From the NCBI GenBank assembly GCA_904502015.1, contig CAJGEA010000146.1, positions 1 to 5,111 of the forward strand: 5,111 nt of DNA, read 5' to 3'. The notes beneath the pieces are model-generated. The model saw nothing but the letters and a program-made list of their open reading frames with translations, was not told the origin of the DNA and did not search any database. A program made the translations under genes and the position numbers. This DNA is from an uncultured Clostridia bacterium. Lineage in GTDB: Bacteria > Bacillota > Clostridia > Oscillospirales > CAG-272. How positions within the stretch are numbered: the stretch's first letter is position 1; every line of letters starts with the position of its first letter. This document shows, in pieces, positions 1 to 5,097 of the stretch.

Positions 1-95
1 AAGATATTGTCAAATATATCTTTTTCAAGTTTTTTGAAGTCCAGAAACTTTTTTTCGAAAAAGTTTCTGGTGGGGTGCAGGGGTGAAACCCCTGC
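1..95. repeat. Hairpin-rich dispersed repeat, copy 1 (left end cut by window)
   Basis: A second, clearly related copy lies at 941-1036 in the same orientation. Three inverted repeats are visible. Bases 1-7 (AAGATAT) pair with 16-22 (ATATCTT). Bases 41-53 pair perfectly with 58-70 around a TTCG loop, giving a 13-bp stem starting CCAGAAAC. Bases 77-83 (GCAGGGG) pair with 89-95 (CCCCTGC) around TGAAA. A small fourth hairpin, TTCAA/TTGAA at 25-39, is not kept in copy 2. The element lies downstream of the minus-strand queT and its terminator. It has no coding content and none of the hairpins is followed by a clear T-run, so it is not a standard intrinsic terminator. It may be a REP/MITE-like sequence; the copy probably continues left of the window. 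Confidence 0.85.
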
Positions 96-120
96 GAGAC
101 AAACCCCAATTTGACGCATG

Positions 121-158
121 AAAAACCTCCCGTCGATCGCGGATCGACGGGAGGTTTT
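121..158 (-). terminator. Bidirectional rho-independent terminator behind queT
   Basis: Bases 122-138 are perfectly complementary to 142-158, a 17-bp stem with a 3-base loop. The core is GC-rich (CCTCCCGTCGATC). On the minus strand the stem is followed by TTTTT at 125-121, and on the plus strand by TTTT at 155-158, so it can end transcription from either side. It begins about 15 bases after the queT stop codon (174-176), where the terminator of a single-gene transcript is expected. Confidence 0.92.
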
Positions 159-173
159 CTGTATGGTAACGCG

Positions 174-749
174 TCACGCGCGGCGGCGCAGGCGGGAGAG
201 GGGGACGAGCAGGAGCAGGCCCAACACCCACGCCGAGAGGATCTCGCCGAGTCCCACCGTCAGGACGAGGTAGGGCAGGGCTTCTTCTATTCCGTAGGCG
301 TAGATAAGTACGGGGGGGATGATGGCGGCGTTGGCGACCACGGTGGGCAAGGGGACGGCGCACAGCAGGGCTCGGGCCATGCGGGGGCGTGTGGGGAAGA
401 GCTTTTGCGCGGCAAGAAATAATCCGCGTCCGCCCAAAATGCCGAGCAGAGTCGCCAGCGAGCCGAACACCACGTCCCACGGGGCGGCACCCGTGAGCAG
501 ATTGGCGAGCAGGCACCCGACCCACATACCGGGTACGGCGGCGGGGGTGAGCACGACCAGCATGCACATGGCCTCGGAAAAGCGGAGCTGAATGGGCATG
601 GAGGCCAACCCCATGGCCGACGCGAGGTAGGTCAGGGCGACGTAGAGGGCGGCGATGATGGCCGCCTCGGCGGCGTAGCGCGCGGGGCGCAGGGTACGGC
701 GGGGTGCGCGGGGGGAGCGAAGGATGGAATCGAACATGATTTTGTACAC
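174..749 (-). CDS. queT: QueT family queuosine-precursor transporter (ECF S-component)
   Basis: This is an integral membrane protein of 191 residues, the usual size for QueT (COG4708). Family members are thought to be substrate-binding S-components of energy-coupling-factor transporters that import a queuosine precursor such as preQ1 or preQ0. Recognisable family stretches are IQLRFSEA (about 53-60), a Pro/Gly-rich membrane segment TPAAVPGMWVG (68-78), NLLTGAAPWDVVFGSLATLL (83-102) and VGLGEILSAWVLG (165-177). Hydrophobic segments lie near 26-46, 61-82, 92-114, 128-151 and 160-185. The N-terminus and the final SRLRRRA tail are basic. The start is either GTG at 749 (MYKIMFDS) or ATG at 737 (MFDS); an in-frame TGA at 755-753 excludes anything longer. 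Neither start has a good Shine-Dalgarno. No ECF energizing genes are nearby, so it presumably uses a shared ECF module. A preQ1-class riboswitch upstream supports the assignment. Confidence 0.9.
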   Translation of the reverse strand: MYKIMFDSILRSPRAPRRTLRPARYAAEAAIIAALYVALTYLASAMGLASMPIQLRFSEAMCMLVVLTPAAVPGMWVGCLLANLLTGAAPWDVVFGSLATLLGILGGRGLFLAAQKLFPTRPRMARALLCAVPLPTVVANAAIIPPVLIYAYGIEEALPYLVLTVGLGEILSAWVLGLLLLVPLSRLRRRA

Positions 750-785
750 GGGTCAGTAAACCCGCCCGCCCGATGCGAAGATCGG
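749..785 (-). promoter_or_regulatory. Structured leader between riboswitch and queT start (possible expression platform)
   Basis: Read on the minus strand, two adjacent hairpins fill the space between the aptamer and the start codon. The first pairs CCGAT (785-781) with ATCGG (774-770) around CTTCGC. The second pairs CGGGT (764-760) with ACCCG (753-749) around TTACTG. The last paired base of the second is the first base of the GTG start. The first hairpin could be extended with two bulges to bases 786-791 and 768-764, which would compete with the second hairpin and use the last G of the aptamer region. There is no T-run, so control of translation is more plausible than termination. The folds were found by eye; the regulatory role is inferred. 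Confidence 0.5.
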
Positions 786-790
786 CGCGG

Positions 791-832
791 CTCCGTAGTT
801 TTGTTTTAGGTGAGGATGGTTCCGAACTCACC
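791..832 (-). promoter_or_regulatory. Probable preQ1-I riboswitch aptamer
   Basis: On the minus strand GGTGAG (832-827) pairs with CTCACC (814-809) to make stem P1. The loop begins TTCG and continues GAACCATC. An A-rich tail TAAAACAAAACTA runs from 808 to 796, followed by CGGAG. The loop TTCG (826-823) can pair with CGGA (795-792), giving the H-type pseudoknot of class I preQ1 aptamers. The small size (42 bases), the A-rich strand ending in ACTA before a GGAG, and the position upstream of a QueT gene all fit the family. The GGAG is about 41 bases from the GTG start, too far to serve as the queT ribosome site unless folding brings it closer. No convincing promoter was found immediately upstream. 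Identification rests on motif memory and pairing, not on a covariance-model score. Confidence 0.77.
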
Positions 833-846
833 AAGAAATATGTTGT

Positions 847-906
847 GCTCGACCGTCGAGCGGGGGAACGCCTTGAGGGAAACTTCTTGAAAGAAGTTTC
901 CCTCAA
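847..906. repeat. Two inverted repeats upstream of the preQ1 leader
   Basis: A small hairpin, GCTCGA (847-852) with TCGAGC (856-861) around CCG, sits 15 bases from the riboswitch. It is followed by a very strong one: bases 873-888 (starting TTGAGGGAAAC) are perfectly complementary to 891-906, a 16-bp stem with essentially no loop. Neither has a T-run on either strand. The long hairpin runs through a linker (907-940) into the repeat copy at 941-1037, so it may be the left part of the same composite element. The queT promoter must lie in or left of this region in minus-strand reading, but no clear -35/-10 pair is visible. Confidence 0.7.
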
Positions 907-940
907 ACTCCCTTCAAGAAGCTTTAAAAACTATTTTCAA

Positions 941-1037
941 AAGATATTGCAAAATATATGTTTTTTTAAGTTTTAGGAAGTCCAGAAACCCTTTCGAAAA
1001 AGGGTTTCTGGTGGGGTGCAGGGGTGAAACCCCTGCA
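941..1037. repeat. Hairpin-rich dispersed repeat, copy 2
   Basis: This is a direct repeat of 1-95, with the same order of parts and one net base of length difference. The AAGATAT arm is kept, but its partner has one mismatch (ATATGTT). The CCAGAAAC hairpin is 982-994 with 999-1011 around CGAA, 13 bp and perfect. Its two base pairs next to the CCAGAAAC arm are C-G here and T-A in copy 1, so both arms changed together. The last hairpin is TGCAGGGG (1017-1024) with CCCCTGCA (1030-1037) around TGAAA. The element starts about 8 bases after the stop of the minus-strand U32 gene, so it may slow or end that transcript or protect its 3' end. There is no T-run behind any stem. Confidence 0.87.
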
Positions 1038-1044
1038 CAGATCA

Positions 1045-3342
1045 TCACTTGATCCGCCTGACCTCGCCGCCGAGGGGGCGGGCGTTGCGGTAGGCTTCGA
1101 TCACGCGATCCACCTCGTCGGGGGACTCGGTGGAAAAGAGGAAATGACGATGCCCGAGGGCGGCGCGGTCAAGGTCGGCGGCGCGGTCGGACATACCGAC
1201 GGGCAGGCTGTTGTAGACTACGTTGCGATGCTCGCTCTCGTTTGCTCCCGACTCCCGCAGGACAGGGAAGGCCTTGCCCATGCGATCCTGCATGACGGCG
1301 GCGTCACGGGCACACACCGTGCGGCAGACCGTGGAGGGCGGCAGGTGGCGGTAGAGGGCGCGGATGGCGCATTTCTCCAGCAGCATCAAGGGAATCCGAC
1401 CGTACACGACCGCCCCTGCGCGGGAGGGAAGATCCCCTTCGGTCAGCGCGAGGGCCACGTCCCGCAGGCGGGGTAGAGTCAACTCGGGGGAGAGCAGGAG
1501 ATCGGAAAATCCCAGCTCGATCTCGCGGAGCGCCGAGAGGGAATTGGTCACGTTCAGACGAAAATCGCCGTGCAGAACAAGCTCGCTTTGCGGAACGTCT
1601 GCGCGCTCGGCGGCGCGGCGGACGAGGGGCAGATGCCCGACGTTGCCCACCAGCAGGTGGCGCACGCCGCTCGCAAGTGCCTCGGCCAGCGCGGCTTCGG
1701 TGGCGGCGGCCTCACGGTCAAAGATCACGGGGGGCAGGATGAGGCCCGCCTTGTCGATATTGAGATCGGCGGCCGCGCGGCGATGCCCTAGGGGATGCCC
1801 TAAGGGCAGGAAAATCAGGTCGAAGTAGTCCCGCGCCGCGGCGGTGATCTGTTTGGGATGGGAGAAGCGTGCCGTGAGGCGGGGAACGCCGTGTCGGATA
1901 GCGGGGGCAGCGCGAAGCTCGTCAGTCACGTCGTCGGGGGCGGCGGGCGCGTAGCCCTCGGTGGGATCGGGCATGGCGGCCATGCGGGCCGATTCCAGCT
2001 TGTCCAGCGCCTCGCGCCGCAGGGCGTTGAGGCGGGAGAGGGGGAGGAGTAGGCCGTCCCCGAGATTGGTGTCGCAGGCGGTCACGCGGTAGGGCGTGCC
2101 GCCCGTTTTGGAGAGCTGCTTTTGCGCCGATTCGGCCGTCAGAGCGGCGGCGGGATTGGTTGCGGCGTCGGGCGCGTCGCCCGTTACCTCCACTGTGACG
2201 GAGGCATTGTTACCCTGACGGTAGAGGGGGGCGGTGGCGGTCAGCGACACGGGATCGCCCGCTTTGGCGCGAAGGGAAAGGCGCAGGGGCAAAAAGCCTT
2301 GCCCGCGCGCGGTGTTGAGAAGGCTTGCACTCCGTCGCTCGGCGGCGGCGGTGCGATCCTTGTCGTCCTCGCTCCGCACGCCCAGCATACGGTCGTCGAT
2401 CTTTCGGATCTGATAGCCGTCGGTAAAACCCTCGCGGGAGAACAGATCGGCCAGCGCGGCCATCTCGTCGGGGGTGGCGGCGCGGCGCTCGTCGAGCAGC
2501 TTCCGCCAGATGGAGACCACACCGCCGACGTAGGCGGGGCTCTTCATGCGTCCCTCGATCTTGAGGGAGGCAATCCCCGCGTCAATCAGGGCGGGGACGT
2601 GGGCGGCGAGGGTGAGATCCTTGAGGGACAAGGGGTAATTTTCTTTGTTGTGCCTTGGCTTTTGGTTGCTTCGGTCGGATCGTGCGCATCCGTCGCAGGA
2701 CCCTGCGGCGTAGGGCAGTCGGCAGGGCTGGGCGCACTCACCGCGATTCCCGCTACGTCCTCCCACGAGGGAGGAGAACAGGCATTGCCCCGAGTGGCTG
2801 ACGCAAAGCGCGCCGTGGATAAACACCTCCACCTCCAGCGGGTTGTCCCGCACGGCGGCGGCCAGATCGGCAAGGGAGGTTTCCCGCGCGATGACGTAGC
2901 GAGAAAAACCAAAAGGCGCCAGAGCCCCTCCCGCGTCACGGTTGTGACCCGAGAGCTGGGTACTGGCGTGCAGGGGCAAATTGGGCAGGGCTCGACGGAT
3001 GAGGGCGGCGGCACCCATATCGGCGACGATGAGTCCGTCCACCCCCGCCGAGGCGGCCTCGTAGGCGGCTTCCAGCGCGCCCGCAAGCTCGCGGTCGTAG
3101 ATGAGGGTGTTGAGGGTAAGATACACCCGCCCACCCACGCGGTGGGCGTGCGTGACCGCCTCGCGGAGAGCGGTAGCATCAAAATTATGGGCGTTCATGC
3201 GGGCGTTGTGGCGCGTACCGCCGAGGTAAACGGCATCCGCGCCCGCCGCGAACGCGGCTTCCAGTGCCTCGGGCGAGCCCGCGGGTGCGAGAAGCTCAGG
3301 TATGAGCCGCTCGGGCATAGGATGGGTATGTGGGGTGGGCAT
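1045..3342 (-). CDS. U32 family peptidase-like protein with DUF3656 (RlhA-type, probable RNA hydroxylation)
   Basis: The encoded protein has 765 residues. The U32 domain starts with ELLAPAGSPEALEAAFAAGADAVYLGG (about 16-42) and carries the family signature EVFIHGALCVSHSGQCLFS (172-190), followed by GGRSGNRGECAQPCR (194-208) and LKIEGRMKSPAYV (260-272). Cysteines 180, 187, 203 and 207 lie in the region where U32 proteins such as UbiU/UbiV bind an iron-sulfur cluster. A DUF3656-like middle segment is near 370-455 (QLSKTGGTPYRV, then LLLPLSRLNALRREALDKLE). A C-terminal U32-like half includes GDFRLNVTNSLSALREIELGF (592-612) and HRNVVYNSLP (705-714). Names such as collagenase are historical. Members with DUF3656, such as E. 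coli RlhA (about 650 residues), hydroxylate 23S rRNA, and shorter TrhP proteins hydroxylate tRNA; which reaction applies here cannot be told. The start is ATG at 3342 or, closer to the usual N-terminus, ATG at 3318 (MPERL). Neither has a Shine-Dalgarno, so coupling to zapA 6 bases upstream is likely. Confidence 0.9.
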   Translation of the reverse strand: MPTPHTHPMPERLIPELLAPAGSPEALEAAFAAGADAVYLGGTRHNARMNAHNFDATALREAVTHAHRVGGRVYLTLNTLIYDRELAGALEAAYEAASAGVDGLIVADMGAAALIRRALPNLPLHASTQLSGHNRDAGGALAPFGFSRYVIARETSLADLAAAVRDNPLEVEVFIHGALCVSHSGQCLFSSLVGGRSGNRGECAQPCRLPYAAGSCDGCARSDRSNQKPRHNKENYPLSLKDLTLAAHVPALIDAGIASLKIEGRMKSPAYVGGVVSIWRKLLDERRAATPDEMAALADLFSREGFTDGYQIRKIDDRMLGVRSEDDKDRTAAAERRSASLLNTARGQGFLPLRLSLRAKAGDPVSLTATAPLYRQGNNASVTVEVTGDAPDAATNPAAALTAESAQKQLSKTGGTPYRVTACDTNLGDGLLLPLSRLNALRREALDKLESARMAAMPDPTEGYAPAAPDDVTDELRAAPAIRHGVPRLTARFSHPKQITAAARDYFDLIFLPLGHPLGHRRAAADLNIDKAGLILPPVIFDREAAATEAALAEALASGVRHLLVGNVGHLPLVRRAAERADVPQSELVLHGDFRLNVTNSLSALREIELGFSDLLLSPELTLPRLRDVALALTEGDLPSRAGAVVYGRIPLMLLEKCAIRALYRHLPPSTVCRTVCARDAAVMQDRMGKAFPVLRESGANESEHRNVVYNSLPVGMSDRAADLDRAALGHRHFLFSTESPDEVDRVIEAYRNARPLGGEVRRIK

Positions 3343-3348
3343 GTGCGA

Positions 3349-3927
3349 TCAGTCTACGTCGTCAAAGGACAGAAGATCGAACATGGAGCCCATAGCGTTG
3401 CGCCCCTTGCGCGGCTTGTCGCCGGGGGCGGGGGCGTCGGCAGTCGCGTCGTCGGTTGCGGGCGCGGGTGCAGGCGCGTCCTCGGCCTTCTCGGTCTGGG
3501 CCTCGGCGACCTGCTCAAGGAACTCCTGAGGAGACACGGGGTCAAGGGCGATCCCCTCCCCCGAAAGGTCGGTCACGGGAGCGCCACAGCGAAGCAGCAG
3601 AGCCTGCAGGGCGGCATTCTCGGCGCGCAGACGATCCAGCTCGGCGGCCTGATCGGCGGTGCGGACTTTGAAATTCTCCAGCACGATGGCGTATTTTTCC
3701 TCACGCTCCTCCAGCGCGGCGATCTGCTCCTGAAGTGCCAGACGCTCGGCACAGAAATCCAGCGCGCAGAGCAGCGCTGCCTCGGTTTTGGGGCAACGGC
3801 TGGCAAGGTAGATCTCCCGCATCTTGCGATCCAGCATGCCGCTGATCTTTTCCACGTCCTCGGCGGGGGCTTCGGTGACTACGTTGATCTGGAGATCGGC
3901 GATATTCAGAGAGTGCTTCTGCTTCAT
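3349..3927 (-). CDS. zapA: Cell division protein ZapA with long C-terminal extension
   Basis: ZapA binds FtsZ in the cytoplasm and promotes bundling of Z-ring filaments. The 192-residue product has the ZapA domain at about 5-85: LNIADLQINVVTEAP, then EDVEKISGMLDRKMREIY and TEAALLCALDFCAERLAL. It runs into a coiled coil of about 60-112 with regular Leu/Ala heptads. Typical ZapA proteins are about 85-130 residues, so this one carries an added tail: a segment at 113-140, a low-complexity Ala/Pro/Asp stretch (about 146-170), a basic KPRKGR (171-176) and an acidic-hydrophobic end MFDLLSFDDVD (182-192). The ATG at 3927 is chosen because AAAGGA lies 10 bases upstream and the homology begins right after it; a longer frame reaching 4368 would run through the promoter region and into proB. 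The gene precedes the U32 gene in one probable operon, a pairing I recall from other Clostridia. Confidence 0.88.
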   Translation of the reverse strand: MKQKHSLNIADLQINVVTEAPAEDVEKISGMLDRKMREIYLASRCPKTEAALLCALDFCAERLALQEQIAALEEREEKYAIVLENFKVRTADQAAELDRLRAENAALQALLLRCGAPVTDLSGEGIALDPVSPQEFLEQVAEAQTEKAEDAPAPAPATDDATADAPAPGDKPRKGRNAMGSMFDLLSFDDVD

Positions 3928-3937
3928 AAATGAACCA

Positions 3938-3943
3938 TCCTTT
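3938..3943 (-). promoter_or_regulatory. Ribosome binding site of zapA
   Basis: AAAGGA on the minus strand, 10 bases before ATG 3927. It decides the zapA start, since the open frame itself continues much further upstream without a comparable site. Confidence 0.65.
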
Positions 3944-4006
3944 CGAGTATCCCGCGCCGCGACACGGAAAAAAGAGCAAAATCGCGGCAGAAAATACAAA
4001 ATGTAC

Positions 4007-4035
4007 TTGAAATTATATAAAAAACGGAGTATAAT
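4007..4035 (+). promoter_or_regulatory. Sigma-A promoter of proB
   Basis: TTGAAA at 4007-4012, a spacer of exactly 17 bases, and a perfect TATAAT at 4030-4035. Transcription would start near 4042, giving a leader of about 88 bases before the proB ATG. No terminator-like hairpin, T-box or other riboswitch fold is evident in that short AT-rich leader. Confidence 0.8.
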
Positions 4036-4129
4036 AAAAATAAATATACCTATACCCCTATTATAATACAAAATTGTCAAGTTGAAAAGGGTATTTGCGT
4101 AAATTTTCTCAAGAAAGTGTAAAAATTTT

Positions 4130-4924
4130 ATGAGTATGCTACAAGAAAGCCGCCGCGTGGTGGTCAAGGTGGGCACGTCCACCCTCACCCACGCCACGGG
4201 CGCGCTCAATTTACGGCGCATCGGGGCGCTGGTGCGGGTGCTGTCTGACTTCAAGAACGCGGGCAAGGAGGTCGTCCTTGTGTCCTCGGGCGCGGTCAGC
4301 GCGGGCGTGGCCAAGGTGGGCGCGGCTCGCCCCTCCACCATTGCCGAGAAGCAGGCCATGGCGGCCATCGGGCAGAGCGAGCTGATGCGGCTGTACGATC
4401 AGCTCTTCTCGATGTACGGGCACACCGTGTCCCAGATCCTGCTGACCCGCGACGTGCTGGATAATCCCACCCGCCGCGCGCTGGCCGAGAACACCTTTGA
4501 GAGCCTGCTCTCTATGGGGTGCGTGCCCATCGTCAACGAGAATGACCCCGTTTCCACCGATGAGCTAACCAAGTTCGGCGGCAACGACATTCTCTCGGCG
4601 TACGTCGCCCGCGTCTGCCGCGCCGACGTGCTGATCAATCTGTCCGACGTGGACGGTCTGTACGACAGCGACCCCCGTCGCAACCCGGATGCCAAGCTCA
4701 TCGACCGCGTGGAAAGCCTGTCGGACGAGCTTCTTTCGGCCGCAGGCGGCGCGGGAACCGAGCGCGGTACGGGCGGTATGGAGGCCAAGCTCCACGCGGC
4801 GGCTCTGTGTACCGAGGCGGGCATTCCCATGTTCATCATGAACGGACAAGACCCCGATATCCTCTACCGCCTGCTCGACGGCGAGCACGTCGGTACCTAC
4901 TTCGTCGCGCCGAAGCGCGGGTGA
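4130..4924 (+). CDS. proB: Glutamate 5-kinase (short form, no PUA domain)
   Basis: ProB phosphorylates glutamate with ATP to glutamyl 5-phosphate, the first and feedback-controlled step of proline synthesis in the cytoplasm. The 264-residue protein is one complete amino-acid-kinase domain. Motifs in order are VVKVGTSTL (11-19), VLVSSGAVSAG (49-59), KQAMAAIGQSEL (74-85), PIVNENDPVS (133-142), FGGNDILS (149-156), LSDVDGLYDSDPR (171-183) and GTGGMEAKLHAA (213-224). By alignment from memory with E. coli ProB, Lys13, Ser53, Asp139, Asn152 and Lys220 are the catalytic or binding positions, and all are present. The C-terminal PUA domain that makes many ProB proteins about 370 residues long is absent, as in other short forms. 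The start may be ATG 4130 or ATG 4136; the only upstream purine stretch, GAAAG at 4113-4117, is weak for either. The partner proA does not follow within the 187 bases left in the window; hairpins come instead. Confidence 0.95.
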   Translation: MSMLQESRRVVVKVGTSTLTHATGALNLRRIGALVRVLSDFKNAGKEVVLVSSGAVSAGVAKVGAARPSTIAEKQAMAAIGQSELMRLYDQLFSMYGHTVSQILLTRDVLDNPTRRALAENTFESLLSMGCVPIVNENDPVSTDELTKFGGNDILSAYVARVCRADVLINLSDVDGLYDSDPRRNPDAKLIDRVESLSDELLSAAGGAGTERGTGGMEAKLHAAALCTEAGIPMFIMNGQDPDILYRLLDGEHVGTYFVAPKRG

Positions 4925-4927
4925 GAC

Positions 4928-4997
4928 GAACTCGACTACGTCGAGTTCAGCGAGTTTTGCCTTCGACAAAACTCAGCGCTCTGAGGCAGACTTTTTT
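4928..4997 (+). terminator. Tandem hairpins with T-run behind proB (possible terminator)
   Basis: The first hairpin pairs GAACTCGAC (4928-4936) with GTCGAGTTC (4940-4948) around TAC, 9 bp and perfect. The second pairs GAGTTTTG (4952-4959) with CAAAACTC (4967-4974) around seven bases. A short third option is CTCAG (4972-4976) with CTGAG (4981-4985). T6 at 4992-4997 follows. The spacing between the strongest stems and the T-run is longer than in a standard intrinsic terminator, so the call is tentative. The position, starting 4 bases after the proB stop, fits the end of a single-gene transcript. Confidence 0.45.
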
Positions 4998-5001
4998 CAA
5001 A

Positions 5002-5097
5002 TTTGGATTTATCGAACGGTTTATAACAACCCATGGTAGGGGCGCACTGTGTGCGCCCGCGGGCGTTCAAAGAACGCCCCTACACCCTTAATCCAAA
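5002..5097. repeat. Nested palindromic element with terminal inverted repeats
   Basis: The outer arms TTTGGATT (5002-5009) and AATCCAAA (5090-5097) are perfectly complementary. Inside, GTAG (5036-5039) pairs with CTAC (5080-5083) and encloses two adjacent perfect hairpins: GGGCGCAC (5040-5047) with GTGCGCCC (5051-5058), and GGGCGTTC (5061-5068) with GAACGCCC (5072-5079). This gives a three-way-junction shape. The GC-rich core sits in AT-rich flanks and has no coding content. It resembles small dispersed palindromes (REP, BIME or MITE-like) seen between genes in many genomes. It is not a tRNA: arm lengths and conserved bases do not fit. Confidence 0.75.

Larger units (their letters stand above)
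3928..4129. other. AT-rich divergent intergenic region between zapA and proB
   Basis: About 200 bases with no gene. Base composition drops abruptly to strongly AT-rich between roughly 3990 and 4130, against GC-rich coding sequence on both sides. It must hold the start signals of the leftward zapA operon and of rightward proB. The rightward promoter is clear (4007-4035). For the left direction, minus-strand TTGACA (4080-4075) and TATAAT (4065-4060) exist but are only 9 bases apart, so they cannot form one standard promoter. TATAAT with TTTTCA at 17 bases, or TATACT (4034-4029), are weak alternatives. Confidence 0.75.

Noticed and set aside
25..906. 293-codon minus-strand frame covering the queT region
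   Set aside because: Its translation is Arg/Pro-rich low-complexity and runs through the riboswitch, the terminator and the repeat; queT in another frame has the real motifs.
1..1037. CRISPR array from the repeated sequence
   Set aside because: Only two copies, about 940 bases apart, each containing several different hairpins, with a full gene between them and no Cas genes.
982..1037. Standard intrinsic terminator for the U32 gene
   Set aside because: Stems are strong but neither is followed by a T-run on the minus strand; kept as a repeat with a possible 3'-end role instead.
2122..3933. 603-codon open frame on the plus strand opposite the U32 and zapA genes
   Set aside because: It is antisense to two genes with clear family motifs, is rich in Gly/Val/Arg without any domain, and is the expected by-product of GC-rich codon use on the other strand.
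4060..4080. Minus-strand TTGACA and TATAAT as the zapA promoter
   Set aside because: The boxes are only 9 bases apart, too close for a sigma-A promoter; at most one of them is used with a weaker partner.
3928..4368. Upstream extension of the zapA frame to 4368
   Set aside because: It would pass through the AT-rich promoter region and overlap proB head-on; the ZapA homology and ribosome site both start at 3927.
5036..5083. tRNA-like cloverleaf
   Set aside because: Only two inner hairpins and a 4-bp outer stem, about 48 bases long, with no conserved tRNA positions.
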